In this document: positions 9,650 to 20,905 of the stretch, piece after piece
How the letters are laid out: each line of letters begins with the position of its first letter
Position numbering within the stretch: the first letter of the stretch is position 1
Source: Doryteuthis pealeii
Taxonomy: Eukaryota > Mollusca > Cephalopoda > Myopsida > Loliginidae
Reading direction: 5' to 3'
Length of the DNA stretch: 64,000 bases
NCBI GenBank assembly: GCA_023376005.1
Contig: CM042181.1
Location: forward strand, 25,599,117 to 25,663,116
Made by a program: the position numbers and the translations under genes
The notes under the pieces: generated by a model
Databases searched by the model: none
Seen by the model: only the letters and a program-made list of their open reading frames with translations
What the model was told of the DNA's origin: nothing

Positions 9650-10392
9650 GAAAACATTGAGAACAGTGTCAATGAGTCAATTAGAGCAGTGTCAGTCAGT
9701 CAGTGAGGCCAGTGTCAGTCAGTCAATGAGTCAGTCAGTCAGTCAGGGCAGTGTCAATCAGTCAGTCAGTCAGGGCAGTGTCAGTCAGACAATGAGTCAG
9801 TCAGAACAGTGTCAGTCAGTCAGGACAGTGTCAATCAGTCAGTCAGTCAGGGCAGTGTCAGTCAGACAATGAGTCAGTCAGAACAGTGTCAGTCAGTCAG
9901 TCAGTCAGAGCAGTGCCAGTCAGATCAGTGTCAATCAGTCAGGGCAGTGTCAGTCAACAAGTCAGTCATAACAGTCAGGCAGTCAATGAGTTAGTCATAA
10001 CAGTGTCAGTCAGGCAGTCAGGGCAGTGTCAATCAGTCAGTCATAGCAGTATCAGTCAGATCAGTGTCAGTCAGTCAACAAGTCAGTCATAACAGTGTCA
10101 GTCAATGAGTCAGTCAGGACAGTCAGACAGTCAATGAGTCAGTCAGTCAGTCAGGGCAGTGTCAATCAGTCAGTCATAGCAGTATCAGTCAGATCAGTGT
10201 CAGTCAGTCAACAAGTCAGTCATAACAGTGTCAGTCAATGAGTCAGTCAGGACAGTCAGACAGTCAATGAGTCAGTCAGTTAGTCAGGGCAGTGTCAATC
10301 AGTCAGTCAGAGCAGTATCAGTCAGTCAGGGCAGTGTCAATCAGCCAATGAGTCAGTTAGAACAATGTCAGTCAGCCAGCCAGAGCAGTGCG
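9650..10392 (+). repeat. (GTCA)n-based minisatellite with higher-order repeats
   Basis: About 740 bp built from GTCAGTCA cores and variants GGGCAGTGTCAATCAGTCAG, AATGAGTCAGTCAG and CAACAAGTCAGTCATAACAG. A block of ~133 bp starting at 10020 recurs starting at 10153. Stop-free frames are a by-product of the repeat. Confidence 0.9.
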
Positions 10393-10492
10393 GAAGGGCA
10401 TGTAAAAACAAAACCGTACCCCTGAGCCATCTGCGTGCTAACAACCTAATTCCTTGTAGAAATGGCCTTCTTCTGTGAAGAAGTGACAATCA

Positions 10493-10494
<2 letters not shown>

Positions 10495-10533
<39 letters not shown>
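10495..10533. repeat. (TA)n microsatellite at a SINE 3' end
   Basis: Pure TA run directly abutting the family A SINE. Confidence 0.95.
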
Positions 10534-10534
<1 letters not shown>

Positions 10535-10803
10535 AGCCCTACTCATGAGCAGGATGTAACATAAGGTCAATTTCTTAGGCGAAGTTTAACAGGTTTGAAT
10601 TCTGAGTTTTCCTTCTCCTTGCCATACCATGGTTAAAGAGCCCAGTATATACTACTATTTTCCCATACCTAGTGGGAGAATTGTTGGATTTATAACTTTC
10701 CCAAGGGTATTAGCGCTGTATGAAATGCAAACAGCTTCGTCCAGAATTTGAACTCGGGTTGCTGAGTCCATTTCCTATAACGATAACTATTACACAACAA
10801 GTG
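10534..10803 (-). mobile_element. SINE family A adjoining (TA)n
   Basis: Shares the AACAGGTTTGAATTC and CTTTCCCAAGGGTATTAGCG blocks (minus orientation) and the GAACTCGGGTT B box complement. The tail, AGCAGGATGTAAC, directly abuts a (TA)n tract. Confidence 0.8.
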
Positions 10804-11329
10804 TCTACATGAAAGAGGAAATATAAGTTGATAAATGTCATCGACAGGTTAACGTCTATAGCCACCTGGTGTCCAATGCTCGTACTACAAATGTAAGCAT
10901 AACATGGATTTTTAAAGTCTCGATTTTCCATTGACAGAGAAACAGTCACAGGAAAAAGTCATGGAAAAATGTAATAACTTTGATATCTGAATATGAAATA
11001 GATAACTACTTTATACGGCTAAAGACAAATATACTGATTCATTTTAGCTAACCTGACCGATACAAAGTCCAGTTTAGTATTATACTTAAACTGTAAATCA
11101 AACCACTTGTTAAAATCAAGTTTTAGAATTGTCAAAAACTGATATACTAAAACTCTACTGTGGGGCCACATTACTAACTACCAAAGAAAATTTCATTGTG
11201 ATAGTGCTCACTGTCCTACGATGACTTACAAATAGACAAAAGAGAAATTTAGTGAAGTGTACTAATATGATAGTGTTACATAATTCATGGGTAGCTTATG
11301 AATAGTGTAGACAGAATTTGAATTGAGTT

Positions 11330-11560
11330 CGTTAAAGGAGGAAATGGAAAATTACCATAATTGACAGCATTTGACCACACGTTGACCTGCACGCCAACTT
11401 CTGATTGGCTGAAGGAAGGCGTGAGACCGAAATTAGTTTAGCTTAGCAGTTGCGACCAGTTAGTCACTGAGAGAAGACGTTCTCTCAAGATGTCTTTTCT
11501 CACTGTGCGGTTTTGGGCTGGGATTGTTTTAATAAAGAAAATAGAAAAAAAAAGACTTTG
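11330..11560 (+). other. LTR-like segment with CCAAT and AATAAAG
   Basis: CTTCTGATTGGCTGAAGG at 11399 and TTTTAATAAAGAAAATAG near 11530, with moderately higher GC between. Suggests an LTR remnant; no duplication found. Confidence 0.25.
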
Positions 11561-11759
11561 TTGATTAATCAATAAGAGATGATCATCTCGACCAGCCCAA
11601 ACAGAAAGAAGAAATCAACCCACAGAAAAATCCCAAAGGAAAATGGCCACCAAACAAGTAAGAACCCCTCATCATATCCTACGCTGTCTCTTTCTCTCGC
11701 CAATTATATACCCCGATGTTATATAACAATAGTTCTAAATCTTAATAGTTCTGACTAAA

Positions 11760-12375
11760 TTTCACAAACTCTGATCGAAAGTTTGTTTCCAACCGAAACT
11801 CCTCAAGTCACAATTCCCTTAGTTATTTACGTCATATTCACCATGATTTTATTCTTATTTAAACCTCAATTATTAATTAAATTGTTTTACATTATCAATA
11901 CTGTTGACCGTTTCTATATACTAATAACAGGGAATTGTATTTATATATTAAAAAATAGTGGTTTACAGCGTTAACGGGCAGGCTAATTTACATATTGATC
12001 TTAAAAATTTGATTTTAATAAATAGTATTATTGACTTCTAATTGTTTGGTTTTAGTTTGATAAATATGAGCAAACATCTCAGAGATAAATCTTTAAAGAA
12101 ATTCATTAACAAGAAGAAATGATTGTAATTTTATTCTTTACATCCTAATTTAACTAAATAGTTAAATTAGGAAAATGTATCAAGGAAAGACGGGAGGGAT
12201 GGAAAATGATGGAATAGCTACATTCAAAGTTGTTCTATTTTTTCGATTATACCCCGTCTGTTTCAAATCATTTTACCTGCATTCTTATTTAGTTTCATTA
12301 ATTTAATATATTTCATTACATCAAAACTTAAATACTTGCGCCCAGAGGGTGCATATTTTTGTTAGTAATGGATAA
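11760..12375 (+). repeat. Duplicated non-coding block, copy 2
   Basis: Partner of 3105-3760, same orientation. It ends ~80 bp from the stop codon of the Tyr-rich exon and so probably includes that gene's 3' UTR; ATTAAA/AATAAA hexamers occur on the minus strand near 12300 and 12131. Confidence 0.7.
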
Positions 12376-12452
12376 TTATGCATTCATTCAAAGTCATAAT
12401 AAAAAGTTGACCCTTTTGCAAAGAGCATGTATTTGTTTTTTGTTTTTCTTCT

Positions 12453-15019
12453 TCAGTAATTACCTTTTGGATAGATATCTGCTATCTTCTGATGAGTGTC
12501 ACGTTTTACTCGATGTCTGGTTAAGATACTTCTTGCCGTTGCTTTCTTGTATTTATCAATTACATTCGACGTAATTGTGTGCAAATTGGATCCTGTCGAT
12601 CTCTTAACATTGTGAAGCCTTTGCGGTGTATTGGACACTGTGTAATGGTGTTTCCCTCTTTGGTAAGCACCGTAGATAGGCTTTAGCATGATTCCTGGTA
12701 TATTTGATTGGCCTAATTGGAATGGCATAAATCTTGACAGAAACGGATTTTGCATTAACGTTGGAATTGTCCTATATAATAAAGAGTTACCTATAAGAGG
12801 ATTATAAGCACCATTCATTAAAAGTGGGTTCAATCCTGACAGGTAAAGTTTAAGCATTTGGGGAAACAATGACGCCATATAATAAGGGCTATTCATTGAA
12901 TATGATATTGGATTTTGCCAAGGTAAATTAGAAGGGAACATGGGACGTGGCCAAATTCCTAAAGATCGCTTCTTCCTTGATTCGGGATATGATGGAATGT
13001 CGACATCTGGGTTGTAAGGTGGTAGTGTCGGGTAAGAGAAATCTGAAAAAGTTGTTGGGTTCATATATGAATTGGAGCCGAAGAGTACATCAAGAAGTGA
13101 TGCTACTGCATTAGCTGAAATCAAACTCATGTAAGGAGCGTATACAGGTGGTACCAATTTTTGCGTAGGCTTAGCTGAAACAACCTTAGGCGTTTGGTGA
13201 CTAACATATGACCCAAACCTCGAGGGCATATAACTAGGCAATTGTGAGCTCCTGTATGAAGATGATGACAATAAGTTAGGCATTTGACTACCGGTGTAAG
13301 AACCGAATCTTGATGACAGTAGATTATGCAATTGTAACTTCGTGTAATAGTCGGAGATTGAGGGTGCTAAATACGGCATTTGGCCGGCCAGGAAAAGGAG
13401 GGAACTTGGTGACATCTGATTGGGTATATTCAAATTCTTGTATGAGGCGAGGGTTGATGCCGCTAAATACGGCATTTGGCTGCTCGTGTAAGAAGCTTGC
13501 CCAAGTGCCATCTGATTGGGTATAAGCAAATTCTTGTATAAGGCATGGGTTGAGGGTGCTAAATACGGTATTTGGCTGCTCGTGTAAGAAGTGTGTCCTG
13601 GTGCCATCTGATTGGGTATATGCAAATTTTTGTATGAGGCAAGGGTTGAGGGTGCTAAATACGGCATTTGGCTGCTCGTGTAAGAAGTGTGCCCTGGTGC
13701 CATCTGATTGGGTAAATTCTTGTATGAGGCAAGTGAATACGGTATAATTTGACTAGGCATATGCAAATTCTTATAAGAGGCGAGGGATGATGGTGCAAAA
13801 TACGGCATTTGGCTACTCGTGTAAGAAGCAAGTCCACGTGACATTTGATTGCGCATGTGCGAATTCATGTAAGAAGTGAGTCTCGTTGGTGCTAAACCCC
13901 TGTAAGACCCAAGAGTTGAAGGTGCTAAGTAAGGCGTTTGCCGATTCCTGTTGGAAACTAATCCTGATGCGATTGGACTAAGTGTCTGCAAATTCATGTA
14001 AGAGGCGAGTCTTGATGGCATTACGCTTGGCATATGTCCACTTGTGTAAGAAGCTAATTTTGATTGCTTAAACGTCTGCTTAGGTAGTTGCATGCCTAAC
14101 GTTATGGGCATTAGCCTATGTATTCCCGATTTCAGATAAGAAGCGACTCCTGATGGTAATAAGTAAGGCTTGTACGAAGATCCAGGTGACATTTGACCTC
14201 TCATATATGAAGCCATGTTTGGTGGTTTTAAGTTAGATCTAGCCAAATTTATATTAGATCTAATACTTGATGATCTTAATGTAGGCGTATACGCTCTCAT
14301 GTAAGAAGAAAAGCTTGAGGGAATTTGATTAGACATTTTGCTATTCATATATTGGGCGTATAAGTATGGCCGTAGTTTAGTAGTTCCACGCATGTAACGA
14401 TTATATGATGATGATATCATTTTCGGTATATAATTCTTCATATTGTAATCTGTAGTGGAAGGTAGTAGGTTATGTTTTCCATTTCTATACAAACCATATG
14501 TCGATGGCATTAAGTTAGGTCTTCTGTAAGGCACTCTCCAGCCAGTCGAAAATGGAATATTATTTTGTGTTCTACTGCTCATGTACGAACCGTACATATT
14601 TGTTGGTATATTATAAGACATCCGAGGACTGAAAGGTATTCTTGGTTGGTTTATTGAATTTCCCATCATTCTTTGCATGTTTGTATTATAAACAAGTTGT
14701 GCTATAGTTGGCATTTTCCCAGTGTTATAGTAACCGTACATTTTAGGATTGTACGATCTTGCTTTTCCTCTTAGATAAAAACCATAGGTTGCAGACGGAG
14801 AAAGATTGTTGCTATGTGCTTTGCCTTTAAGATAGGAACCATAGGTTGCGAATGAACGCTGCTCATCGGGGTATTCCCTCCCAATAAGGTAAGAACTGTG
14901 GGAATCAAGTCCTGCGTTTGCCGGCAGAATCGACGCATCTCTTTTATTAATGTGTCTACCAAATGTTGCCGGTCCTCTCATCAAGTTCATGTAATATCCT
15001 TTTTTTGCCATGGGGATAT
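12453..15019 (-). CDS. Large 3' exon of a secreted-type Tyr/Ser/Pro/Met-rich repetitive protein
   Basis: Uninterrupted reading frame of about 854 codons ending in TGA at 12453-12455. The first ATG is at 15011. However, the frame is open through 15019, where a pyrimidine-rich tract ending in CTAG looks like a splice acceptor; the exon then starts with two bases of a codon, so the incoming intron would be phase 1. The ATG at 15011 has no signal peptide after it, so I infer an upstream exon supplies the start. The protein is low-complexity: residues about 20-330 repeat Y-G-x-Y/SYM(R/N) motifs, and residues about 330-640 are repeats of roughly 32 residues containing QMPYLAPS, LASYKNL and PNQMAPG. 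The last third is less repetitive. Dibasic sites (NKRD, KKRS, VKRS, VKRD) suggest processing in the secretory pathway. There are almost no cysteines. I do not recognise the family. The composition resembles secreted structural materials such as matrix, capsule or adhesive proteins, but that is inference. Confidence 0.72.
13370..13860 (-). repeat. Tandem ~96-bp coding repeats inside the Tyr-rich exon
   Basis: Four to five copies of a unit of about 96 bp lie head to tail, each encoding about 32 residues (Y-T-S-S-Q-M-P-Y-L-A-P-S..., then L-A-S-Y-K-N-L and P-N-Q-M-A-P-G-H). Unit length is a multiple of three, so copy-number change preserves the frame. The neighbouring units differ by a few substitutions and one shorter unit, as expected for unequal exchange within a gene. 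Confidence 0.75.
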
Positions 15020-15342
15020 CTAGTCAGAAAAAGAAATAAAATTGTGATTTGGTATATCATCGAAGTAATTTGCTTTATTCTTGTAAGTATCATCGCGTTC
15101 ATAAAGAATTTTCACAATATTTTTTTATTTGTACGTGTTATTGAATGAAATAAACAAAGGCCTTGGGTCGACTTAAAATAGTTACTATGCATTCAAACTT
15201 GAGTGAAATTGAAATTTATAAACTTCAGTACATGAAAGCTGTTTTATAAGACACACACACACGTATATACTGTAGTGTGGGATGGTCACTATTTCATACC
15301 AAAGGCATTTACATATCTATTTATTGGGTGACAAAGAACTTT

Positions 15343-15384
15343 CCACAACCATATTGGTTTCATGCGATGCATTCATCAGGTGAA
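15343..15384 (-). ncRNA. Hammerhead ribozyme, type I-like (left arm)
   Basis: Exact mirror of the right-arm motif: CTGATGA is the reverse complement of 15373-15379, with the same 4-bp stem II, GAAA, 4-bp stem III and TTCAC/GTGGA stem I. Being on the opposite strand, it would act only in a minus-strand transcript. Confidence 0.68.
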
Positions 15385-15960
15385 GATGTTTCAAATGTGA
15401 GAAAAATCGAAAAATTTCAAAAATTTCAAAAAATTCAATAGACATGGGATGCGTATGATTGGATAAAATGATGTGTGTATGTATGTGAAGGTGAATTGAA
15501 TGTATGAGAGTGTTTATGGGCAGTATAAAGGTTGTGTACGCGTAGTGGCTGGTCACACACATTATACGTTGATCTGTTAGTGTGCAGTATTTTAATAGTG
15601 CTTACGTGCGAGCGCTCGTGCCTATACATGTATGTGTGTGTGCGCGCGCGCGTGGATGTTAATATTAATTTTAAGGTTTAAATGTTGTATTATAGAAAGA
15701 AAACATCCACGCGCGCGCGCACACACACATACATGTATAGGCACGAGCGCTCGCACGTAAGCACACACTATCAACGTATAATGTGTGTGACCAGCCACTA
15801 CGCGTACACAACCTTTATACTGCCCATAAACACTCTCATACATTCAATTCACCTTCACATACATACACACATCATTTTATCCAATCATACGCATCCCATG
15901 TCTATTGAATTTTTTGAAATTTTTTGAAATTTTTTCGATTTTTCTCACATTTGAAACATC

Positions 15961-16003
15961 TTCACCTGATGAATGCATCGCATGAAACCAATATGGTTGT
16001 GGA
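15961..16003 (+). ncRNA. Hammerhead ribozyme, type I-like (right arm)
   Basis: Core CTGATGA at 15966-15972. Stem II is ATGC/GCAT with loop ATC (15973-15983). GAA is at 15984-15986. Stem III is ACCA/TGGT with loop ATA (15987-15997). H17 is T at 15998. Stem I pairs TTCAC (15961-15965) with GTGGA (15999-16003), including one T-G wobble. All invariant core positions of the hammerhead consensus are present. The predicted cut is after 15998. Position 10.1-11.1 is A-U instead of the usual G-C. Activity is not shown. Confidence 0.7.
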
Positions 16004-16054
16004 AAGTTCCTTTGTCACCCAATAAATAGATATGTAAAACCTATATATTTATAT

Positions 16055-16122
<68 letters not shown>
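16055..16122. repeat. (TA)n microsatellite beside the 725-bp palindrome
   Basis: ~64-bp TA run starting ~25 bp after the right arm. Confidence 0.95.
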
Positions 16123-16125
<3 letters not shown>

Positions 16126-16424
16126 TTATCAATGATTTTAAAAAATCTTTACATATAAAAATGTTGAGAATTTATTTTAAAAGTAAAATTCCATTTATGA
16201 AGTCCCAATACGAAACACCTGCAATTTCATTTTCTCTGGTCCAATGTGACCATTTTTTTGTTTCTTTCTATAGGCAAAATCAAATTAGATTAGACAATAG
16301 CAAATTTTACGACTCTGAAGTCCTTAAACATGATGGAACTTACGATGAAATGTTTGTAAGATAAACAACGATATAATTTGTATGTAACACACCTATTTAT
16401 GTAATCAGAACGATTCATTTGGAC

Positions 16425-16640
16425 ATGGAGGAGGCGTAGTGGCTAATGTGCAGGACAGTGACATCATATTAAGCAAGTTCGAACTCCAGTCGCTCTATTA
16501 CGTTCACTTTCAGACTAATACCCTTGGGAAACCTCTAACCCCCCAGCTATGGTTAAATAAATGGGTTAAATAGTACCACTACTATTCTGTCTACAATGAT
16601 GGTTTTGGCATTAAATAACCCACTAAGGTTGAACAAAGAA
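16425..16640 (+). mobile_element. SINE related to family A, variant head
   Basis: GGCGTAGTGGCTAATGTGC resembles an A box and AAGTTCGAACTCC a B box; the body shares CTAATACCCTTGGGAAA with family A. The 3' part (ATTAAATAACCCACTAAGGTT) is shared with the copy at 51860-52060. Confidence 0.65.
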
Positions 16641-17080
16641 AATAAACAAACGATCATTTTATTATTATTTAGAATAAACTTTAAGGTTTATAGTCTTAAA
16701 AGTTATAAGAGAAAGCGTCCGTTTCTACGATGTTACTGCATTCCTTCGGGTGTAGTGTGTGAAACATGGTTAATTTAATGAAGGGTCTCATGTGCGGATG
16801 CATGGGCAAGGTAAAAATACCTTCAGTCCATGCAACCATTGTCATGTTGATGCCAGATTACTCCGACCATCCCCCTTTCGGGCAAATAAGGAAGTACTGT
16901 GGCAAAGTTGGAATTACAGAGACCTGTCCAAAGGGAAAACATCGCTGAGACAGATGAACAGATACAACACTTCAATCCCCAAGGCCGAGGAAGGTGTTTT
17001 TCTATGGTGACGAATACGTCAGGACAAGAATGTAATGAGCCTTTATGAAATTCCGTTTATAACACGAAATGCTTTAACTC

Positions 17081-17180
17081 AGTGGTTCACAAACTTTATC
17101 AAATTAACCCCCTCTTGGTTCCCTAGTTGATTCCTAGTGCCCCCCCCCGTCAAACACACATGCGAACACACTATTGAAAA
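17081..17180 (+). mobile_element. hAT-like left terminus
   Basis: CAGTGGTTCACAAACTTTAT followed by the C-rich block typical of CAGTGGTTCTCAAACTTT hAT ends. The right end was not found before the repeat at 17525. Confidence 0.4.
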
Positions 17181-17524
17181 CAAGATTAAACACAAAGATG
17201 TATTTCATAAATAAAAACTAATCTATTAAACTAATTTAGCAATTTTAGTTGTGTCAGCAATACAGAAGGGTAAATCAACTTCTTACCAGTAACCATAGTA
17301 ACATAGTTCATTGTCTTCACATTTATTGTTAATGGAATGGATGTGCTTGGTGCAGGGATATCAGCTTCTCAACATCAGGCTGGTTTGGTTTGATCAGTTG
17401 GATTTTACGGCATGTCAACACTTGTTGGGTTATTTTATGCTGAAAACATTTTGTTATATTTATGCTTGATGGGTATACAATTTTTTTAAACACATTTTTT
17501 CAAACACATTTTTTCTGCTATTTA

Positions 17525-17885
17525 GCCTATAGATGGGACCTTAACAGGTACTACCACTCCGTGTCAGAGCGAACCTTAGAGTAATGGTGATGAAGGGGTG
17601 CTCCACATTCCCCAGAACTCTAGAATCGGAACTTCACCATCAGATAGAGTTTGTCATACCCAGAACATTAAGACCCTCAACCACCACCTTCTAGCACATA
17701 TATGATAAAAAGAGTTGCAGCTTGCCATAAAGGCAATAAGGTCGGGAAAATCATATAGGTGCTAGGGCTTGATGTGATCAGCTGATTAATCGAAGCCCCG
17801 TCTAGCCTAAGTAAGGACCAAAGTAAAGTGTTGCATGTCATGGACTGCTCAGTCACCAGGGTTACATACTTAAGCACCCATGTTC
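17525..17885 (-). repeat. Family C repeat, inverted copy
   Basis: Reverse complement matches 22430-22790 with many substitutions, including GACTGAGCAGTCCATGACAT-like and AGTACCTGTTAAGGTCCCAT blocks. Confidence 0.6.
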
Positions 17886-17961
17886 AGTAATTTTCAGTTT
17901 GTTTTTTTGCTTAGAAAGAAACAAGGCGACTGCACTGATGCCCCATTCTACTAAATATAAT

Positions 17962-18097
17962 GTTGGGAATTCAGAGTTTTCCTTCTCCTAGACTGGTTGC
18001 CTATCCAATGTTAAAGAGTCCAATCTGCCCTACTATTTACCCATAGCTGGAGTAGTTGGATTCATACTTTTCCCAAGGTTATTAGCGCTATTCCTGT
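17962..18097 (-). mobile_element. SINE family A, truncated
   Basis: Only the body part between the GAATTCAGAG block and ATTAGCGCTA is present; the tRNA-like head is missing. Confidence 0.7.
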
Positions 18098-18334
18098 ACA
18101 AATCATCTGTCGATGGTATAAAGTTAATCATATTGCATTGAGGGAGTATTAGGTATTCGAGTCCTTTTCCATGTAAGATCAATGACTTTCATATCTTTTA
18201 TTTCAATGTGTAAATTCTTCAATTCAACAAAGAAAGATGCCAAAGAATCTTTTAAATTTCTGTGTCGAAGTTCAACATCCCATCTTCAGCTATTGTTAAA
18301 TGATTTCTGACGAATTTTATTATTAATGAAATAG

Positions 18335-18612
18335 ATCACGAATTAGAATTGACCCTATTTTAGTAGTGACCACCCCAAGCGAAGTTTAACAGGTTTGAAT
18401 TCAAAGTTTTCCTTCTCCTAGATTGGTTGCCTATCCAAAGCTAAAGAGCCCAGTCTGCCTTACTATTTACCGATAGCTGGAGGGAGAGTTGGATTCATAC
18501 GTTTCCCAAAGGTATTAGCGCTATGTGAATTGTAGCTTCGTCCATGATTTAAACTCGGGTCAACGAGTTCATTTCCTACGACTCTAACCATTACATCACG
18601 GCCTCCAACTCC
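18335..18612 (-). mobile_element. SINE family A
   Basis: Nearly full length in minus orientation, ending in CCATTACATCACGGCCTCCA. Shares its tail with the 2113-2392 copy. Confidence 0.8.
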
Positions 18613-18869
18613 AGTGAAGCTTATGTCCTGACTTAGTTGTGGGTTAGCCCACGAAAAGTTTATATCTAGAAAATAATGGGATTGATTCTTTAAAAATTTC
18701 AGGTTGGCAACCCTCAGTAAAAATTAGCCGATCAATGTTAATATTGATTGAACAAGTGAGAAAAAATATTCAGTTTATGTTTGCCATTCAGAATTCACGT
18801 TCAGCCGATTTTTATTGGATTATTACAATTTATCTGTAGCCCAAAAATGGAACAGACACAAACTCAGAT

Positions 18870-19260
18870 AAAACAGAGTATATGTCTTACAAAGATGGAA
18901 ACAGACGGTAAGTCCTTAAAATTAGTAAACCAATTCACGTACCTAGATAGTAATATCTCATCTACAGAAAGCGATGTCAATATCTGAATAAGAAAGGTAT
19001 AAACTGCTATAGACAGATTATTAATCGTATTGAAATCTGCTCTAAGATAAAGTGAAAATTACTTCTAAATTGTAGCCGTGTCAGTACTACTGTATGACTG
19101 CACCACTTGGACTTTAATGAAACGTTAGGAGAAAAAGCTTGATGGTGACTGTACAAGGATGCGTGATGTCTTGAACAATCCTGGAAGATTTTTTGGACGA
19201 GTGTAGACCATTCTACCACGAATTTGAATGGATGTTACAAACAACCAATCAAATACGTTG
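18870..19260 (+). pseudogene. Decayed LINE reverse-transcriptase C-terminal segment
   Basis: Frames give N-Q-F-T-Y-L-D-S-N-I-S-S-T-E-S-D-V-N-I, then A-I-D-R-L-L-I, V-S-V-L-L-Y-D-C-T-T-W-T-L and a K-K-L-D-G-D block. This is the post-catalytic part of RTE/CR1-like reverse transcriptases (YLGSxISS...ILLYGCxTWTL). Several stops and shifts; no catalytic domain is left. Confidence 0.6.
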
Positions 19261-19261
19261 T

Positions 19262-20815
19262 ACAGTTTATTTAAACGGTCTAAGAACATTTCCAGCCTTT
19301 GTTTTTTTCACTACCGAACGGATAAATTACATTGGATAAACTGAAGGTAAGCAGCCATTATTATAAATTTGAAGAATTTATGTTTTTTACTAATTTTATA
19401 TTCTTATTTATTTTCCTTTTTTGTAATACTAAACTTATTAATTATTCATAGTAAACGGGTTTTATTGTTTAAAATTGCAATGTAACAGTTATGTTACATT
19501 TTGTTTATGTTTAAAAGTGTTCCCACGATTAAAAAATTAAACAAGAATTGATTAGGAAACGCCTTATCAATTAAAACAGGTTTTATCATTTAAACTATAA
19601 TAATGTAATAGCTATATCTTTACTTTAGGTCGAGAAACGCAAAAATGATTAAAATGCTAGATTAAAATAGGTTAATGTTATATAACTAAAAACAAACAAA
19701 ACAAAACCAGGAAACTTTATCCCAGTCAAAACGTGTTGTACCGTTTAAATTATCATTTAATTCTGTTATATTTTGAGTTGTTCATATCTAATAACGAAAT
19801 GGAATAAAAACAAACACTTTTTCCTCCCCTATTTTTTAATGTTGAATTTTAAATACTTATTATTACAATCAAAATGTATTAATAAAAAGGTCTTCATTAC
19901 AATATGTAATGAAGACCTTTTTGATAATTTTTTAAAATATAAAACACGGTTGAATAGATAGAATAAATTACGAAGGGGTTAGATAAAAACTCTTACTCCC
20001 CCCCACGAAATCTTTTGTACCTACTTATTATTTTTTGCATCGTTTAAACTTAATGTAACGGCAAAATTTCAATTATTCCAAAACGCTATAACGAAAAAAG
20101 AAAGAAAAAATCGCTAAGAAACGATACCTGTTAGCTCTCCTAGAAAAACTGATGGTTAGTTCATTATAATTGAACAGAAGGATTCAGATTACAATAATAG
20201 GACTTTATTTGAATAGAATGAATTCTAAAGTGAATAGATAGTGAACTTTGAAATATATCCCGTCATACAGGTAAAAAATACCAAGAAAATTTGGTACAGT
20301 CGTGGGGAAAATTTGGTTGGCAAAGAATTAAAACATGATGTCGTTTAAATTATAAATCAACAAGATATATTTGGTAAAAAAACAAAAACATACGAGAAAA
20401 AAAAGCCACTAGGTTTAAAATCCTAAATTAAAAATAGGTAATTAATGTCATACGGTTTAAAAAAAAAAAATTAAACAACGCTCGAGTCAATAGACTAAAT
20501 TACGAAAGGATTTAGGAACACACATTTGACCCCCCCCCCAAAAAAAAACAACTTTAAATGAATATTCATAATTAAGTCATTAACAAAAGGATTTTTCTTT
20601 CACTCTGAAAAAACGATTGAGAAAATAGATATAATTACGAAATGATTTGCAAACAGTTAAAAACTGCTTAAAAGAAAATTCAATAAAAACGATAAAAAAC
20701 GAAAATATAATTTGGATTTCGTATCACCCCCCACCCCAAAAAAAAGAAAGTTGTCCCAGATAGGACTCTAAACTGCATTTGATGATGTTAGTTCTGAATA
20801 TCAGGTAAGTGTGGA
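19262..20815. other. AT-rich intergenic DNA
   Basis: Very AT-rich with scattered C7-9 and A-runs and repeated weak motifs such as CGTTTAAA/TACGAAA. No gene or complete element seen, apart from the short palindrome at 19878. Confidence 0.6.
19878..19925. repeat. Short perfect palindrome
   Basis: AAAAAGGTCTTCATTACA and its complement around a 2-4 nt centre. No sign of a gene nearby. Confidence 0.6.
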
Positions 20816-20819
20816 TTAT

Positions 20820-20905
20820 TCCTTCATTGCCATTAATCCTAGGTTCACTCTCACCCGGAATGGTAGTACCTGTTAGGGTCTCATCAATGGGTTAAACCTA
20901 TGTTT
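20820..20905 (+). repeat. Family C repeat, 3' end fragment
   Basis: ACTCTCACCCGGAATGGTAG, TACCTGTTAGGGTCTCATC and ATGGGTTAAA. Further fragments lie at 21350-21400 and 21715-21775. Confidence 0.5.

Larger units (their letters stand above)
15311..16035. mobile_element. 725-bp near-perfect foldback element with a hammerhead in each arm
   Basis: Left arm about 15311-15660 and right arm about 15702-16035 are reverse complements with a ~41-nt loop, differing mainly by a short insertion near 15575-15600. Both arms include the (CGCG)/(TGTG) stretch near the loop and a hammerhead-like motif near the outer end. The right end is followed within 25 bp by a (TA)n tract. No coding capacity. The layout resembles inverted terminal units of Penelope-like elements. 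Confidence 0.85.

Noticed and set aside
15317..15927. His/Thr/Arg-rich frames of 60-80 codons in both orientations
   Set aside because: Both arms of the 725-bp palindrome give the same peptides from opposite strands; they overlap the ribozyme and (CGCG)n stretches and lack any coding signal.
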